From contig NMRA01000074.1 in NCBI GenBank assembly GCA_002633005.1, forward strand, positions 961,097 to 1,019,456: 58,360 nt of DNA, read 5' to 3'. Numbering within the stretch: position 1 is the stretch's first letter; every line of letters starts with the position of its first letter. Shown in pieces: positions 32,078 through 43,380 of the stretch. Both the position numbers and the translations under genes were made by a program. This DNA is from Phoronis australis. Taxonomy: Eukaryota > Phoronida > Phoronidae. Under the pieces are notes generated by a model that was not told the origin of the DNA, ran no database searches, and saw only the letters and a program-made list of their open reading frames with translations.

Positions 32078-33757
32078 TTATGTGCCCACAAATTTATATG
32101 TGGATGCATTATGCCATCATCTATGTCCATCCGGCGTCTGCTGCTCTATCTCCAAAACGCCTTGACGTTTGTTCATGAAATTTTGCACATGTGTTCCTTC
32201 CATGCATGGGATGGCATGAGCAAACTTTTGGAGGGATCCGACTACCGATATGCCCCCTACTGTCAATTTTAGTTTTTTACGTTTACCTCTGTATCTTCAA
32301 AAGTCTTAAAATTTGATATATAGGCACCTATTAATGAGATGATGCTGTCCTCCGTTTTCGGAGGGATTCAAGTGAACGTAGTTTGCGCCAGCTAGTGGCC
32401 ATTTTTACTGTTTTTGGTATGTTTTTTGCGTCCACCCCTCTATCAACCAAACCGCTTAAAGGATGATTGTGAAAATTGGCACATATGTTCTTACTATGAA
32501 GTGGACGACTGACAATGATTTTCCGATTTTGACTACTGTGGCGTCTCCAAGTGAAATTTTATTTTTTGCGCCTATGGCTGTATCTCCTATTGGAAGGATC
32601 TTTATTAAATTTAGTTAGTGTATTTATATGATGTTGACAAGGGACAACGACGACTTTCGGACAAATCTGATTACTACTGTGCCCCCTAGTGGCAATTTTA
32701 TTTTTTTACATTTACCTCTGTATGTTCAAAGGTCCTCAACCTGTTAATGTGTTGACGCTATCTCTCCATTTTCAGATGGATACGACGTAGTTTGTGCCAC
32801 GTAGTAGCCATTTTTACTGTTTTCGAGTCTGTTTTCTGGCATCCACTCATCTAGCTACCAAACCGCTTTCAGGATAATTGTGAAAATTGGCATGTATGTT
32901 TTTACTATGAAGTGGATGGCTGTCGATGATTTTGGTTGAGTTTGACTGTGGCACCTCCTAGTGGCAGTTTTGTTTTTTTGTGCTCATGGCTGTACGTATC
33001 TCCTAAACCGTTTGCAGGATCTTTACTTAATTTAGCAAGTGTATTTATATGATGTTGACAATGGACGACGACGACTTTCGGACAGATCTGACTACTGGTG
33101 TGCCACCTAGTGGCTATATTACTTTGTCCGTTTATCAGTCTATATCTTTAAAGGTCCTCAACAGATTTTCATAAAATTTTGAATATAGGCATCTATTGGT
33201 GAGATGACGCTATCATCCTGTTTTTGGATGGAATCGAATTATTTTGCGCCACCTAGTGGCCATTTTTTGCTGTTTTCAAATCTTGTTTTGGCGTCCACCC
33301 CTCGATCAACCAAATCATTCTAGGGATGGTTTTGAAAATTGGCATATATGTTTTCAGTGTGAAGAGGACTTTTGATGTTGGCGACTGACTACTTTGGCAC
33401 CTCTCGGTGGTAGTTTTGTTTTGTTTTTCGCCCATAGCTGTATCTCCAAAACCCACTGCAAGAGCTTTATTAAATTTAGTAAGTGAATTTATACGAAGAT
33501 AAGAGACGATGACTTTCAGGCGGTTCGAACGGAGGCTGTGCTCACAAGAGGCAATTTCATTTTGTTCTGTTTTTCTTTGTTTATCTGAAGTTCCTTGACA
33601 GATTTTTATGAAATATGGCATGTTCCCATTTTTGAATGGATTGCATGTTTTTGCGCCATCTAGTGGCCATTTTTATGATAAAAATAAACAACCCTAAAAG
33701 CAAACCATTTGCGACGCGTTTGTGGCTGCATTTCAATGCTCCGTGTTGCTTTTGTTA
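32078..33757 (+). repeat. Higher-order repeat array with CTCF-like sites, array A
   Basis: The array is built of ~150-bp monomers, each centred on a (C)CTAGTGGC-type site followed by a T-rich stretch and a conserved GTATCTC..AAACC / AAATTGGCA.ATATGTT part. Three monomer types recur in fixed order. The core matches the CTCF consensus (reverse orientation) perfectly at 32679-32692, 33100-33113, 33246-33259 and 33653-33666, with one mismatch at 32385-32398 and more degenerate copies between. No ORF. The array sits in the TBCCD1 intron after exon 5. Confidence 0.8.
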
Positions 33758-33899
33758 TATTTCATTTAATTCAAGTATTTGTGATGTGTTAAACTTAAGC
33801 AGTACTTAGATGGCCTGTAAGGTCGAAATCTCCTGATTTAGAGGGACGCTCAACACCCGGTTCAAAGGTAGGAAATTTACATCACTAATTACATTGCCA

Positions 33900-34545
33900 T
33901 TTTATTTGTTATGCGCACACAAGCACACACATATTCTATTAAGTAGGCACATTATGCCGACGTCTTCAACCGGTTGTCTGCCCATCTGGTGTCCAATGCT
34001 GTATCTCCAAAAACACTTGATGGATGTTTGTGAAATATTGCAGACATGCTCCTATCCTGGTTTTGGCGACCTGGAGCACGTTTTTGACTTCTTTGCCTGA
34101 TATTGGCAGTTTTAGTTTTTTACGTTTGCCTCTTCATAAAAGGAGGTCCCTGATAGATTTTCATGAAATTTAGCAACCAGGTATCTGTTAAAGAGATGGC
34201 GTCGTGCTTTTGTTTGTGAATGGATTTGAGTACAGTGACATAGTCTGCATCACATAGTGGCCATTTTTCTGTTTTTTTAAGTCGGTTTTTAGCATCCACT
34301 TCCTTTTTGCCAAATTGCTCAAGGAATCATGAATATTTATTTAGTAAATTTATTCCTACTATGATGGCTCCAACTATTGTGGCCCTCTCTTGTGGCAGTT
34401 TATTTGTGTGTGCGGGTTACAGAATATTTGTTAAATTTAGCTGTGTATTTCTTTGAACACAATAGATGGCCACAACTTTCGGACGTATCCAACTACTGCT
34501 GGTCCTCCTAGTGCCAATTTTAGTTTTTCTATGTTTTTATTGTCT
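33900..34545 (+). repeat. Diverged continuation of the CTCF-like repeat family
   Basis: Starts with a TTATGCGCACACAAG.. sequence like the beginning of arrays A and B and keeps the CTGTATCTCC, TTTTCATGAAATTT and TAGTGGCCATTTTT phrases, but its sites (near 34250, 34391, 34502) are degenerate. It ends just before TBCCD1 exon 6. Confidence 0.65.
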
Positions 34546-34580
34546 GACTCAGTGCTTTATTTGCTAATCTTTATTGGCAG

Positions 34581-34656
34581 GGCCTGGAAGAGCATGCACA
34601 CATGAGCTTTTTATTGAACAACATCAACGATATTATGGAACTGTTGGTGGAACCAG
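34581..34656 (+). CDS. TBCCD1: TBCCD1, coding exon 6
   Basis: Acceptor TTATTGGCAG, donor GTAAGCTT. Encodes EEHAHMSFLLNNINDIMELL, then VEP, matching SHQAFVYDHLSDLLELLLDP. Read in phase 0 at its start. Confidence 0.85.
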
Positions 34657-34913
34657 GTAAGCTTGAAAGTCGTTGGAAATCTGCAAAAGAAATCTAGGGA
34701 TATTTTGTCTATCATAATTGGTAAATCAATATTCAAAAATGTTGATGAAGTGTGGCGAAAATTACAAAAAAATGCATTACAAGAATCCAATTTAAGGGAA
34801 GGTAATGAAAAACAAACTGGAGGTCAACTGAGCTTTGAGTGTTCGAATGAATGCTATACAGATTTTTTTTTTGAAAAGAGCACTTTATCATGCCCATTTG
34901 TGAACATATTACC

Positions 34914-35005
34914 CATGTAGTGAAGACATAAATGAACATGTAGTGAAGACATACATGAACATGTAGTGAAGACATACATGAACATGTAGTGAAGACATAC
35001 ATGAA
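34914..35005. repeat. Four-copy tandem repeat, 23-bp unit
   Basis: Unit ATGTAGTGAAGACATACATG + AAC, repeated almost perfectly four times, in a TBCCD1 intron. Confidence 0.92.
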
Positions 35006-35327
35006 CAGATGGTTTTCAAAATATACTGGACAGACCCTTCCAAACTTTGACGAACTTCTTGTCAGAAATACTTGGCTGTTAAGTTTGTGGAAGTAATTTA
35101 GAGTTTTTGCCGAATAATAGGGAAGAATTTAATGTGTGTGTCTATCTGCTAATTGCTTATTTATGGGTAGATTTGCAAGTCTAGTTGACACAATTTAGAC
35201 AAAATGCATGAAACAGCACCTGTGACAGGCAAGATTCTTTGAGAATTTAAACATGTGAGTTGGGTTTTGTGCATCGAATTTCAATGTTGCCCAGTTTATT
35301 TTGACAGCTGCTGTTCTGCATTCAACA

Positions 35328-35414
35328 TCCGATCTGTATCTCTCTAGGCTTATGGAAAATCATTCAGGCATGCCTGAGGAGAATTTTCATGAAATTTTGA
35401 CTCACTTATTCCCA
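35328..35414 (+). repeat. CTCF-like repeat family fragment, left of a nested transposon
   Basis: Contains CTGTATCTCTCTAGG and GGAGAATTTTCATGAAATTT, phrases of the array monomer, and breaks off at the TTAA where transposon copy 2 begins; it resumes at 37080. Confidence 0.6.
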
Positions 35415-35418
35415 TTAA

Positions 35419-37075
35419 AGGAGCATGCCACCCAAAAAACAACCTAATTTGTATCAATTTAAAACGAGTAGTTCTACCCCCGTGACGGCACGTACGGTTG
35501 CGTTACCTGATGGCAGATGGAGGTGTTGAAATAATCCAATGATGTAATTGGTTTCACACGCAGTCTGTTCAGCAGTTCACAACACGGGTTACTGGTGTCA
35601 TCTTATCGCTTGAAGTCATCGTTTAACACCAATAAATCATCAAACTTCGATGTAAAACCCTTAAAAATACACCTAGTTCTTATAAAAATGCGTTGTTTTA
35701 TTTCGCTGTTACAGAATTATTTTTTTTGACACACCGTAGCCTACAAAGTTCGGCATGCCAATAAGGTCCGCAGCTAGTTTGGGGTCTGTTCGGAGACAAA
35801 TTCGAAGTATTTTTCTGTGAGATACAGACAGGAGAACCTATATCTGTGTTGTATGGACTTGGGATTTTTTGAGTTCTAAACACACAAAACGCTTATTATC
35901 CTGGCCAGTGGCTTGGAGCCTGATCAGGCCCGTCGCGGCTGGATTGACTCGTTATCCCAGCCAGTGGCTTGGAAACCGATCAGACATCACGAACATAAAC
36001 CAGCCAAAGTTGGAAACTAAACTTCCAGTCAAGAAAATACTATGCTACTGAGCCAAAGTAACGTGCACGTGATTATGCTGATGAATTAACCACGAAAGTG
36101 CAAATCTACTTACTTGTTGGGGGCCGCGAATTCAGGTTCCGCTTTCAGCCACAGCACCGTCAGGGCAGAAGTTGTACATTGACAATGAATTATTTGAATA
36201 ATGTAAATGTACATAAAGATTCCCCTAACACCTGGCCATGGGATGGAAATCAAGTTGTTTCTCAATTGTTTCTGTCAGCAAACACTAAATTAGCATGAGC
36301 TCACACGGCCTCGGTCACGGTGTCCCGTCAATTAGTTTTATTGCACCTAAAGCCGGTAACGCAGTGATTTATTCATTGCAGGCTTCTCAAATCATTTGCA
36401 CTCACGAACACTCCAAAGGCATGAGATAGACTTTGTTTCAATTTTATACAAGTATTGGTTAGGGTGAGAATAATTCATTTTGAAACAGAACGCTCAGTAA
36501 TAAACGTCAACATCAAGTGGCAACTCGCAATACCGACTTAAACGAGAGCTCATCTAAAACTTCGCAGGTAGATCGTTAAGTTTCACAGGCTATCAGTTCG
36601 AACAGGAATACAGTGAAGAAATACTCGAGAGGCACCGTGAACAAGTTCCGAAAACGGAACGTATGGATAGTTATTTGGTAAGCGGTATTTGATCGTCAAG
36701 CACTGTCGACGACTGCAGGCCACAGGCACGGAGATGTTTCACGGCCTCATACTTGCTATTTACAGCGTTATTTTCATTCTTCACTACCGCGAGCCACTTC
36801 CTAAGCATTTCGGACTCTCGAAGAAGTCGAAAAAACGATTTAATACCCGTTTTCCTCGCAGCTGCATATTTCGGACAAGTGGGAACTATGCAACGCAACA
36901 TAGCGGCATTCACTCTGCCAATGAACCACCAATGTCGCTAGTGTCATTTCTCATCTTCCTCACAGGTTAACGCGACACCTCTTGGCAAGGTAAGGTTGAC
37001 GGTATGCGAAGCGATGTGGATAAAGACCGATTAAGACGGCAAAAAAAGACTAATTAAATCAGATGGCATTCTCCT
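35419..37075 (+). mobile_element. TTAA-type DNA transposon, copy 2 (Kolobok-like)
   Basis: 1657 bp between perfect TTAA duplications (35415-35418 and 37076-37079). Termini AGGAGCATGCCACCC and, inverted, GATGGCATTCTCCT. Full-length match to copies at 3722 (inverted) and 49213. It carries a THAP-domain remnant on its - strand (36750-36905). No transposase catalytic part is visible. Confidence 0.78.
36750..36913 (-). pseudogene. THAP-domain exon remnant inside TTAA transposon copy 2
   Basis: The - strand frame starts MNAAMLRCIVPTCPKYAAAR and continues FFRLLRESEMLRKWLAVVKN. The Cys-x4-Cys start, FFRL and RKWL blocks are those of the N-terminal half of THAP zinc fingers; the later Cys and His expected of a full domain are not in this exon. 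It may be the first exon of an ancestral transposase gene. Confidence 0.6.
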
Positions 37076-37079
37076 TTAA

Positions 37080-37200
37080 GAAGAGCATGGCTGGCTTGGA
37101 TTCTCAAATACACCCAATTGTCGCTGTGGCCCCTAGTGGCATTTTTATGCCCATCTATATGCTAACCTAAATTGTATGGAATGCAATGGTGGACCATAGC
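37080..37200 (+). repeat. CTCF-like repeat family fragment, right of the nested transposon
   Basis: Contains GTGGCCCCTAGTGG (37126-37139, one mismatch to the CTCF consensus) and TTTTTATGCCCATCTAT, continuing the fragment interrupted at 35414. Confidence 0.6.
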
Positions 37201-37269
37201 AGCTCGCTGTTTATGATGAGCTATTGTTTATGAATATCAAGTCATTTGTTTACATTGCTCTCATTTTAG

Positions 37270-37433
37270 ATTCTTATGTTGGTGATAGAGGCAATGATCT
37301 CAGTTTGAGCTTGGAAGCTGTGGAAGTCCTATCTATGGTGATAGAAGGCTCGGCTGACAAGAACAAAACAATTAAACCTCTTCATGAGCTGGCCATGATG
37401 CAAGCGTATCAGCAGAAAAGTGGATTTCACAAG
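37270..37433 (+). CDS. TBCCD1: TBCCD1, coding exon 7
   Basis: Acceptor CTCATTTTAG, donor GTGTGTAT. Encodes LSLSLEAVEVLSMVIEGSAD, then IKPLHELAMMQAYQQKSGFH, aligned with LVSREAVVALSFLIEGTISRARKIYPLHELALWQP.. of vertebrate TBCCD1. Phase 1 in, 0 out. Confidence 0.93.
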
Positions 37434-37861
37434 GTGTGTATCAGAATTAGATCAGAATGATGAATTCTTACCAATCAGTTCTAAGTAATACTTTCTGTCT
37501 AACTATTTTGAAAGGAGTTCCAAGTTGTTGTAATTGAAGTTTCATTGGATCAGTAAGATTAAGTACTGTAGGTTTATTTACAAGAACCCATTTTTAGTAA
37601 GATTACATAATCAAGGTTACTTACAAGAAAGTATCTTGTTTAGAACATCAAATGTAAACCTATCTTTCTCATCATCATCAGAAACCAGTAACAGAACTTT
37701 TCCTTTGTTATTTAGATTACATACCTCATAAATGTAAAACACATTAGCCAACTTAAAGTTACTCCTGTATCAGCACTGTTTCCTGTGTTCTCTAAAATGA
37801 GCACAGTCAACACCTTGTTCGTTGTGTATTTCTAATTCACCCGAGTATTTGTTGCCATCAG

Positions 37862-37982
37862 ATCTCCAGGAGTTTCTCATTCCGCACACTCCAGTCTTGG
37901 CTGAGTTCACACGTTGTCCAGAGTCCATTTGGTGTCAGTTCCTGTCTGGCTAATGGACGCAGGCTGTCCTGGTACATGGCTG
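37862..37982 (+). CDS. TBCCD1: TBCCD1, coding exon 8
   Basis: Acceptor TTGCCATCAG, donor GTCAGT. Encodes ISRSFSFRTLQSWLSSHVVQ, then SPFGVSSCLANGRRLSWYMA, matching ISKTFSFYKLETWLRSCLTGNPFG and the SGKKLAW block that follows it. Phase 0 in, 1 out; it bridges exons 7 and 9 exactly. Confidence 0.92.
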
Positions 37983-38565
37983 GTCAGTATATTTAAGATG
38001 TAATGTATCACATTGGATCTTTGCAAAGCCAGGTGTATTTACATTAAGTTCTCTTGACTGTAGCATGGATTTATGACTTATTTTATTGAACTTAACCTCT
38101 AATGTTAAACCGTCAAAGCTTGTTACAATGTTTATTTGCTTACAACATCCCAAGTTGACTGTACTGTGTACAATTTGATTTGACAGTTTGTAAATGACCA
38201 GGGTGGGTTTGTCTGTATTACTATTTTCATTACTGAGATTACTCAGTTGCATTAAAACCACATATTCAGATGAATAAATTTTATAAAAGACTTATAGCAA
38301 TACACATATTCCTAGCCTTTTGATCACCCAATTATGAAGCTTTCTTACATAGCTTAATGTAAAGAAAATTGTGTGCTTAATGTGTTGTATTTGCGCCAAG
38401 TGACTCAGCAAAAATAAATTTCCCGGCCTGTTTCCAGTCTCACTGGATGATCTGTTAAATACAATATCATCTAAATTAAAACAGTTCTTGGATCCACAGC
38501 CGTTATACTGTTAAAGGTCCATGGTAAAGAAAACTTCATGTCCTAAGTATTCTGTTTTTGTTCAG

Positions 38566-38699
38566 ATGATCGAGACAAGACTGACACGAGTCACCGTCGA
38601 GGTAGGATAGCCACTAATGCACACCTGGTACCCAGACATCACCTCAAAAGGCACAAGGTCATCATTATGTCACAAGTGTGTCGACAGGCCATAGCTCGG
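38566..38699 (+). CDS. TBCCD1: TBCCD1, coding exon 9
   Basis: Acceptor TTTTGTTCAG, donor GTAAGGCG. Encodes RRGRIATNAHLVPRHHLKRH, then KVIIMSQVCRQ, matching AKIACNTHVAPRMHRLVVMSQVYKQ. This leads into the TBCC/C-CAP beta-helix domain. Confidence 0.92.
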
Positions 38700-39484
38700 G
38701 TAAGGCGTGATGCATGCTGGTCTGAGTGAGTTACCTGAAGCCCTGTCTGTGCTGCGAGGGGTTTCAAGGGCCCTCAATGCTTCGCTTTTGTGGCTACATA
38801 TTGACCCCATTCCCAATTGTAAAAAAATAAATAAATCAAGCAAAATTACGTTCATCAGATTTAAAGAATCACCTCAAATGATTAAGAATCTCTGTCAAGG
38901 TTAGAATTATCGCTTTTTCAAAAACGATTCCATCCTTAGGGAGTTAAAACTCACACAGACCCTTGGCTTCAGATTGTTTTATTGACTGTGAGCTGATGGA
39001 ATTGGTGATGACTGGGGGATGGCTGATATGAAAAAACTCCCTTATTATTTTATGGTTGTCATAACTTTGATTATGGCTGTAATGTTTTATTATACTCCAA
39101 AACCTTAGTAATTTCATTTTTAAATATAGTAAGCAATTGAATTAATTTCTACAATATGCTGAGCTTTTGGTATATATTTATGTTCTTATTTTTTGTTAAT
39201 ATGCTAGTCCTTTAATTCTGTATGATTTCCCTTTTTCATTATTTTCTTTGTGTTATTGCGCATTATAATTTATCGCTGTATATGTATAAGCCTATACATA
39301 ATGATTCGTTTTCTGGCCTATTTCTCTGTACTATAATTGTATTGTCTTACACTTGTATTGCCATAAAAAGTGGCGGAGGGGGAGAATTTCCCTACTCACC
39401 CGGACAAAAAGTCTTTTGCTTGAGAAGGTGAAGCACTATTCCTCTTAGGTGAGCGAGGACCCTGCTTCCTGTAAAAAAATAATT

Positions 39485-39695
39485 GCAGGCTGTCTGATAC
39501 ACGCAGGCCTCGCATGTGGGCCCATTGCACTGATCACCTGGAAATATTTTTATACTTTATTAATATATTGTTAAAACCGAGCTGAGGAGCTAGAAACCTG
39601 GCTCAAGGGTTTAGCAGTGTGACCTGGTGGGACTTGAACCCACAACCTCGAGTAAAGAAAGCGGGCACTTATCAACCAGGCCACACTGCCTCCTC
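39485..39695 (-). repeat. tRNA-derived SINE, copy 1
   Basis: Read on the - strand it starts GGCAGTGTGGCCTGGTTGAT (A-box-like) and has a B box GGTTCAAGTCCCA (39628-39640 on the + strand as TGGGACTTGAACC). Its tail ACCCTTGAGCCAGGTTTCTA / GCTCCTCAGCTCGGTTTTAA is shared with 51650-51870. The head is too degenerate in the anticodon arm to be a working tRNA gene. Confidence 0.65.
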
Positions 39696-39872
39696 TCCCT
39701 GCTTCCTGTGCCTAGACATACAATTATTTAACAGTAGTTTTGAAATTATGGTTGGGTGAAAACCAAGACAAAAAATAAAATACAATGAACTTTATGAGTA
39801 GCCGTAGAAACATACCGTTTACAGTGCGCTGTAGGTGCTTATCAACGCTTCAGCTGCTCTTGTTGTTTTCAG

Positions 39873-39952
39873 AGCTCAAAGACTTTAGAAGGTGCCTGTA
39901 TAAAAATCCATCGATGTCATAACTCATTCTTGTACTTACTGTCACCTATGAG
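39873..39952 (+). CDS. TBCCD1: TBCCD1, coding exon 10
   Basis: Acceptor TTGTTTTCAG, donor GTGAGTTT. Encodes SSKTLEGACIKIHRCHNSFL and YLLSPM, matching SSDTLAGAHVKIHRCNESFIYLLSPL. Beginning of the cofactor C-like beta-helix. Confidence 0.93.
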
Positions 39953-41204
39953 GTGAGTTTCCTTGAAGTGAAAATGGCTGGTTTTGTTTTAATTTGTTTT
40001 ATTTTGTGTTAGTTCATGTTATTTTGTGTCCTTTTCAATTATTTTAGAAAGCAGTTTTGTGTCACCAGTCGAACAGTATTCATTTTGTTCACAATTTGTC
40101 TTCATACTGTGTCTGATGGCTTTGGCGGCCATTATAGTGTATTTAAGTTTCCTTCTTTTGTTTCATATTCCAATGAAAGTGTTACAAAGTAATTAGCATA
40201 TTTCAGTACAGATACTTAAAGTGTGTTGTCTAGTGCCAGTCACGTGATTCTCTATTAATTGTGAACTAGTTAAATTAAGTCCTGACCAGCAGTTCACCTT
40301 CAGGTGGTTTTTGGACAATGTTGGATTATCGCAAAATCAATAGCGAATAGCTGCATAGAAATGTTCAACGAGAGTTGTGTGACAAAATATCAGAACTTGG
40401 GTAGGATTTATAGCAAATTTATTAGTGAACTTGTGACGGCGATTCCGCATTCATTCAGCGAACATGCTAGTGTTTTGTGGCTCCACGGGTTCAAGTTCAA
40501 TTCCTGTCGGCTTTCATAAAAGCATCTTCTTGCATTTTGACGAAAAACCTGCAGTCTAATTTTTGTGTGGCATGACACTGAATAGAAATATACAAAGCAT
40601 TGAAATGTTAACAAAGATAGCGAACTTATGGAGTGGACTTTTGGAGTTGACAAAGGGCTTTGCATTGTGTTATAAGTTTGGTGCAACATTAGATTTGATT
40701 GACAATTAACACGTAATTAAACCTGGTGTGTTTGTAACGATCTTCGAAAAAGAGACAACTTCCACTAGAAAACAACAACTAATCTATGAAATTAAATTTT
40801 TTCGAAATTTTCACACATTTTGCTGCATGAACAACCTATGAATAGCATTATACAATAAGGCTGCATTTGCCCTTAAATGAAACTTAAAATGTTGCTTTCA
40901 TCATCAAAGTACTTTTAAATTATGAGGAGCACTCAGTGTCAAGCTGTCATCAGTGACTATGAGTATGCGCCCCAGTGCCCCCTTGGGTTCACAGGCCATT
41001 GAAAGTTTGGAGGAAGGAGTGACTAGTATTATTCATGACGTTAACAGGTTGTGTTGTTCGTATTGTTGAGATGGCATAGCTTGCATTATCAGCTGTTTGT
41101 AATGACGGTGCCATCTCTGCTTACCTCTTAGTGGGATAAATAAAGTGCTGACTGCTCAAATAATGGACACTAGGAAATGATATTCTGTGTTCTTTTTCTA
41201 TCAG

Positions 41205-41327
41205 ATATGTAAGCATTGAGAAGTGCCGTAATACGACTGTTGTGCTTGGCGCTGTCGAGACCGCGGTGCATGTGCAGAACTGTGAACAGTTGACAGTGAT
41301 TGCAGCATGTCGAAGAGTCACTATCAG
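41205..41327 (+). CDS. TBCCD1: TBCCD1, coding exon 11
   Basis: Acceptor TTCTATCAG, donor GTCAGTGG. Encodes YVSIEKCRNTTVVLGAVETA, then VHVQNCEQLTVIAACRRVTI, the regular beta-helix rungs of the C-CAP/TBCC domain (vertebrate SVTIEKCRNSIFVLGPVGTTL). The arginine finger used by cofactor C and RP2 to activate GTPases is not evident to me here. Confidence 0.95.
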
Positions 41328-41339
41328 GTCAGTGGTTCA

Positions 41340-41625
41340 CATTATGGTGTTTGATGATGTCACCATGCTAAGTAATGATACCACCATGGTATTTGATGAC
41401 AACACTGTGCTATGTAATGATATACCATGATGGTGTTTGATGACGACACCATGGTATTTAATGACATCGCAATGGTATTTGATGACAACACCATGGTAAT
41501 TGTTGACAACATCTTGATACTTGATATAACACCATGGTATTTGTTGGTAATACAATGCTAAGTAATGATAGCACCATGCTCTATTTGTTCTATCATGCCA
41601 CGGTAATTGATGAAGACACAATGAT
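41340..41625. repeat. Degenerate tandem repeat, ACCATGGTATTTGATGACAA-like units
   Basis: Roughly a dozen imperfect ~20-24-base units alternate ACCATG(G/C)TA and TTTGATGAC or AGTAATGAT. It lies directly after TBCCD1 exon 11; open frames through it are by-products of the repeat. Confidence 0.85.
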
Positions 41626-42256
41626 GTAACATTCTTGTTTAGAATTTGCTTGATAGTTCACTTATTTGCCGATACAATAAATGAATTGACCATGCAGTCT
41701 GTTTTTGAGGAGTAGAATGAACATGTTTATGCTTTCATGACTGTGCGTACACTTAAAGACACTGTGGTCTGTCAGCTCTAGCAACTTTTGATTATTACCC
41801 AAGAAGTTATCTTTAAGTGGCTATAAAACTTTGCTCTGTCTGTGATGCAAACTGTTGATTTCGACCACTTACCGCTATAAAATTGGTTTTGATGTGTTCC
41901 TTACTCAGTTTATAAGTGATTGATTTCTGGGTTTGCCAAAAACAGTCAGTTCATTATTCCTTGAGACTGTGCTTGGCACAATAAAAAACAAGCGTGACTA
42001 GACATTTTGTAGAGCCTGGCCATTTCTTTCAAAGCTCTGGAATTATCTCCAGTTTGAGTAAGGAACAATTTGAGAGTAAGTGATCCAAATCAAAGTTTTT
42101 TTTGGAAGTCAGGTGCATCATAGCCGTTTTATGTGATTTGAATATGACGACTAGAATAATTGTTTTCGAAGTGAAGTCCAGTTGATGGATTGATGGTTGT
42201 GTTATGTGTCAATTCTAGCATTGAAAGACTTACTCGACTTTCATTGCCTGTAAATA

Positions 42257-42430
42257 TTTTAATGCTACAAGTGTTCGAGTAACCTACCGTGTTGATCAAG
42301 CTTTTCTTCCTTCCCCTCTAGTGGCTCCACCTTGTGCACATTTTAATTCTACAAGTGTTTTTGTTATCTACCTTGTTGATCAAGCTTTTCTTTCTTCCCA
42401 TGCAGTGGCTCCACCTTGTGCACATTTCAC
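42257..42430 (+). repeat. 84-bp tandem duplication spanning the TBCCD1 exon 12 acceptor
   Basis: Unit 1 (42257-42340) and unit 2 (from 42341) both contain a TTTAAT..TACAAGTGTT part, TTGATCAAGCTTTTCTT, a polypyrimidine tract, an AG acceptor and TGGCTCCACCTTGTGCACATTT. The acceptors are at 42321 (CCCTCTAG) and 42405 (CCATGCAG). Confidence 0.9.
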
Positions 42431-42581
42431 CTGTTAACTCCAAGACGACCTCTGATACTGGCTGGTAATGACTCCATTATATTGGCACCCTACCACACGT
42501 TCTATGGGAAACTGGATGAACATTTGGTGCAAGCGGGCCTGGCTGTCAAGCCAAATCTATGGAACCAGGCTTTTTGCGTTG
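42406..42581 (+). CDS. TBCCD1: TBCCD1, coding exon 12
   Basis: Acceptor CCCATGCAG, donor GTGTGTGG. Encodes GSTLCTFHLLTPRRPLILAG, then LAPYHTFYGKLDEHLVQAGL and AVKPNLWNQAFCV, matching GCIFHVLTPTRPLILSG..VTFAPFHTHYPMLEDHMARTGLA. The upstream duplicate acceptor at 42321 would bring in an in-frame stop, so this one is used for full-length protein. Confidence 0.93.
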
Positions 42582-43116
42582 GTGTGTGGCTGCATTTGTC
42601 CATGTTTTCAAACTGTTTTGATCTGACAGTAATTTAGAAGACATTCCAGTGTTGAACTGAATATTATGTAAAATACCAGTAAAATTGGATATGATTATTT
42701 TTTTCAGTGAAAATATTATGATCTTCAAGTCTTTTGAAGTTTGATTGCTTAAGATGATAAAGTTTATACTCTGGGATAAAATTTGTGGAACGGCATCAGT
42801 GCCGTTGTCTAACAGTACAACTACAAGCCACTTGACAAATTCTTGTGAGATTGATAGTGTTACATCAGTTTTGTTAGCTCAACTTGATTCACTTTATTTT
42901 CTGATGTTCACTGGGTCAACTTGGTGAACTGCAAAGACACCTGGTTGATGTGTTAGCCAACAGTTGTTTCCAAAAGTCTTTCAAATGTCTTTACCAGGTC
43001 CAGCTGACTCGGCATACTTGTCAACTTTAAATCAAGTGCAGCCTTTCATCAGTCTTGCTTTGTTTTTACGTAAATTTGTCGAATTTGCTGTTGTAGTGAT
43101 GACCGTGTCGTTACAG

Positions 43117-43214
43117 GTCCAGATCACCATGACAACACAAGAGTGTTTGAAATCTTACCTGCCAGTGACTTCTACTTGTTCAGCATTCCTTTCGATGTCA
43201 GTGGACCAACAAAG
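43117..43214 (+). CDS. TBCCD1: TBCCD1, coding exon 13
   Basis: Acceptor TCGTTACAG, donor GTAGCTTG. Encodes PDHHDNTRVFEILPASDFYL, then FSIPFDVSGPTK, matching SDTRVFQLLPPCEFYVFIIPFEMEG. Phase 1 in, 0 out. Confidence 0.93.
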
Positions 43215-43380
43215 GTAGCTTGAATATGGTGTGCTAGTGTGAAAGCAGGAAATCCTCAAGGTTTTCTTTCAAAAACCAATGCTTCATGTAAAATTCTGTT
43301 TTGCGCAGTCATGTTTTTTGCCAAAAGCATCGTTGGTTCTTGCGAGCAAAGTTAGTGTGATCACGGGCTTGGTTTGTAAT

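Noticed and set aside
39002-39080. A third box C/D snoRNA in a TBCCD1 intron (GTGATGA at ~39002)
   Set aside because: No D box with suitable spacing, no closing stem and no plausible guide.
39600-39695. A tRNA gene on the minus strand
   Set aside because: A and B boxes are present, but the arms do not fold into a clean cloverleaf, and the same head plus tail recurs at 51650, which marks it as a SINE.
41337-41621. Open frames of 62 and 94 codons around the ACCATGGTA repeats
   Set aside because: They come from a degenerate simple tandem repeat next to TBCCD1 exon 11, with no conserved protein.
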